DNA of 8,396 nt, from assembly GCA_015494165.1 (NCBI GenBank), contig WGBS01000057.1, positions 1 to 8,396 of the forward strand. The letters run 5' to 3'. Of the stretch, positions 8,340 through 8,396 are shown piece by piece. Numbering within the stretch: the stretch's first letter is position 1; every line of letters begins with the position of its first letter. Made by a program: the position numbers and the translations under genes. The DNA is from Gammaproteobacteria bacterium. GTDB taxonomy: Bacteria; Pseudomonadota; Gammaproteobacteria; S144-34. The notes beneath the pieces were generated by a model. That model was not told where the DNA came from. It made no database searches and saw only the letters and a program-made list of their open reading frames with translations.

Positions 8340-8396
8340 ATGAGCGATCAGACATCCGAGGAAGGCTTCGTCGCGCTCGGCATCGCGGTGCTGACG
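8340..8396 (+). CDS. moaB: MoaB/MogA-like molybdopterin adenylyltransferase, N-terminal fragment
   Basis: Only the first 19 codons are present before the window ends. The ATG at 8340 follows GGAGG (8331-8335) by 4 bases. The residues are MSDQTSEEGFVALGIAVLT, and FVALGIAVLT matches the first beta-strand of MoaB-type proteins, whose next residues are usually VSDTR and lie outside the window. MoaB/MogA proteins adenylylate molybdopterin before molybdenum insertion, in the cytoplasm. The call rests on about ten residues and so is moderate. No other molybdenum cofactor gene is visible here. Confidence 0.6.
   Translation, partial: MSDQTSEEGFVALGIAVLT

Overview
The window comes from a very GC-rich bacterium. 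Nearly every codon in the real genes ends in G or C. The gene set points to a proteobacterium: a suf operon with SufU instead of SufE, the non-mevalonate isoprenoid gene ispG, and a small C-terminal-motif protein that I associate from memory with gammaproteobacterial genomes. A GC-rich gammaproteobacterium is my best guess, but the sequence does not prove it.

Positions 1-5418 (minus strand) hold a compact iron-sulfur cluster assembly operon, read from right to left: sufB, sufC, sufD, sufS, sufU, then the first 31 codons of a SufT/MIP18-like gene cut by the window edge. Three successive junctions (C/D, D/S, S/U) are 4-base ATGA overlaps, and U/T is separated by 5 bases. Only sufB-sufC has a real gap (53 bases), and it contains a strong hairpin directly before the sufC ribosome binding site. 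SufS would release sulfur from cysteine, SufU would carry it, and SufBCD would build the cluster. SufT probably helps maturation. No Rrf2/IscR-type regulator gene lies beside sufB.

Positions 5419-5761 are a regulatory intergenic region. It carries a good sigma70-type promoter for the suf operon, a 12-bp inverted repeat over its -10 and start point that looks like an operator, an 18-bp perfect palindrome in the leader, and a 12-bp direct repeat just upstream of the -35.

Positions 5762-7595 (plus strand) carry a small two-helix membrane protein (DUF1269-like) and then ispG, whose product is itself a [4Fe-4S] enzyme and so a likely client of the neighbouring suf operon. A long hairpin starting on the stop codon of the first gene runs directly into a TACAAT -10 box for ispG.

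Positions 7596-7703 separate two convergent genes and hold a REP-like palindrome, a second inverted repeat and a 9-bp direct repeat. Positions 7704-8198 (minus) encode a 164-residue protein of unknown function with a Trp-rich tail. It diverges from the start of a MoaB-like molybdopterin gene (8340 onward, cut by the window end). The spacer between them has a symmetric TAAGCTTA box and a hairpin-rich moaB leader.

Most of the window is conserved housekeeping sequence. The parts worth a second look are the control regions. I saw no evidence of a novel multi-gene system, mobile element, CRISPR array or RNA gene.
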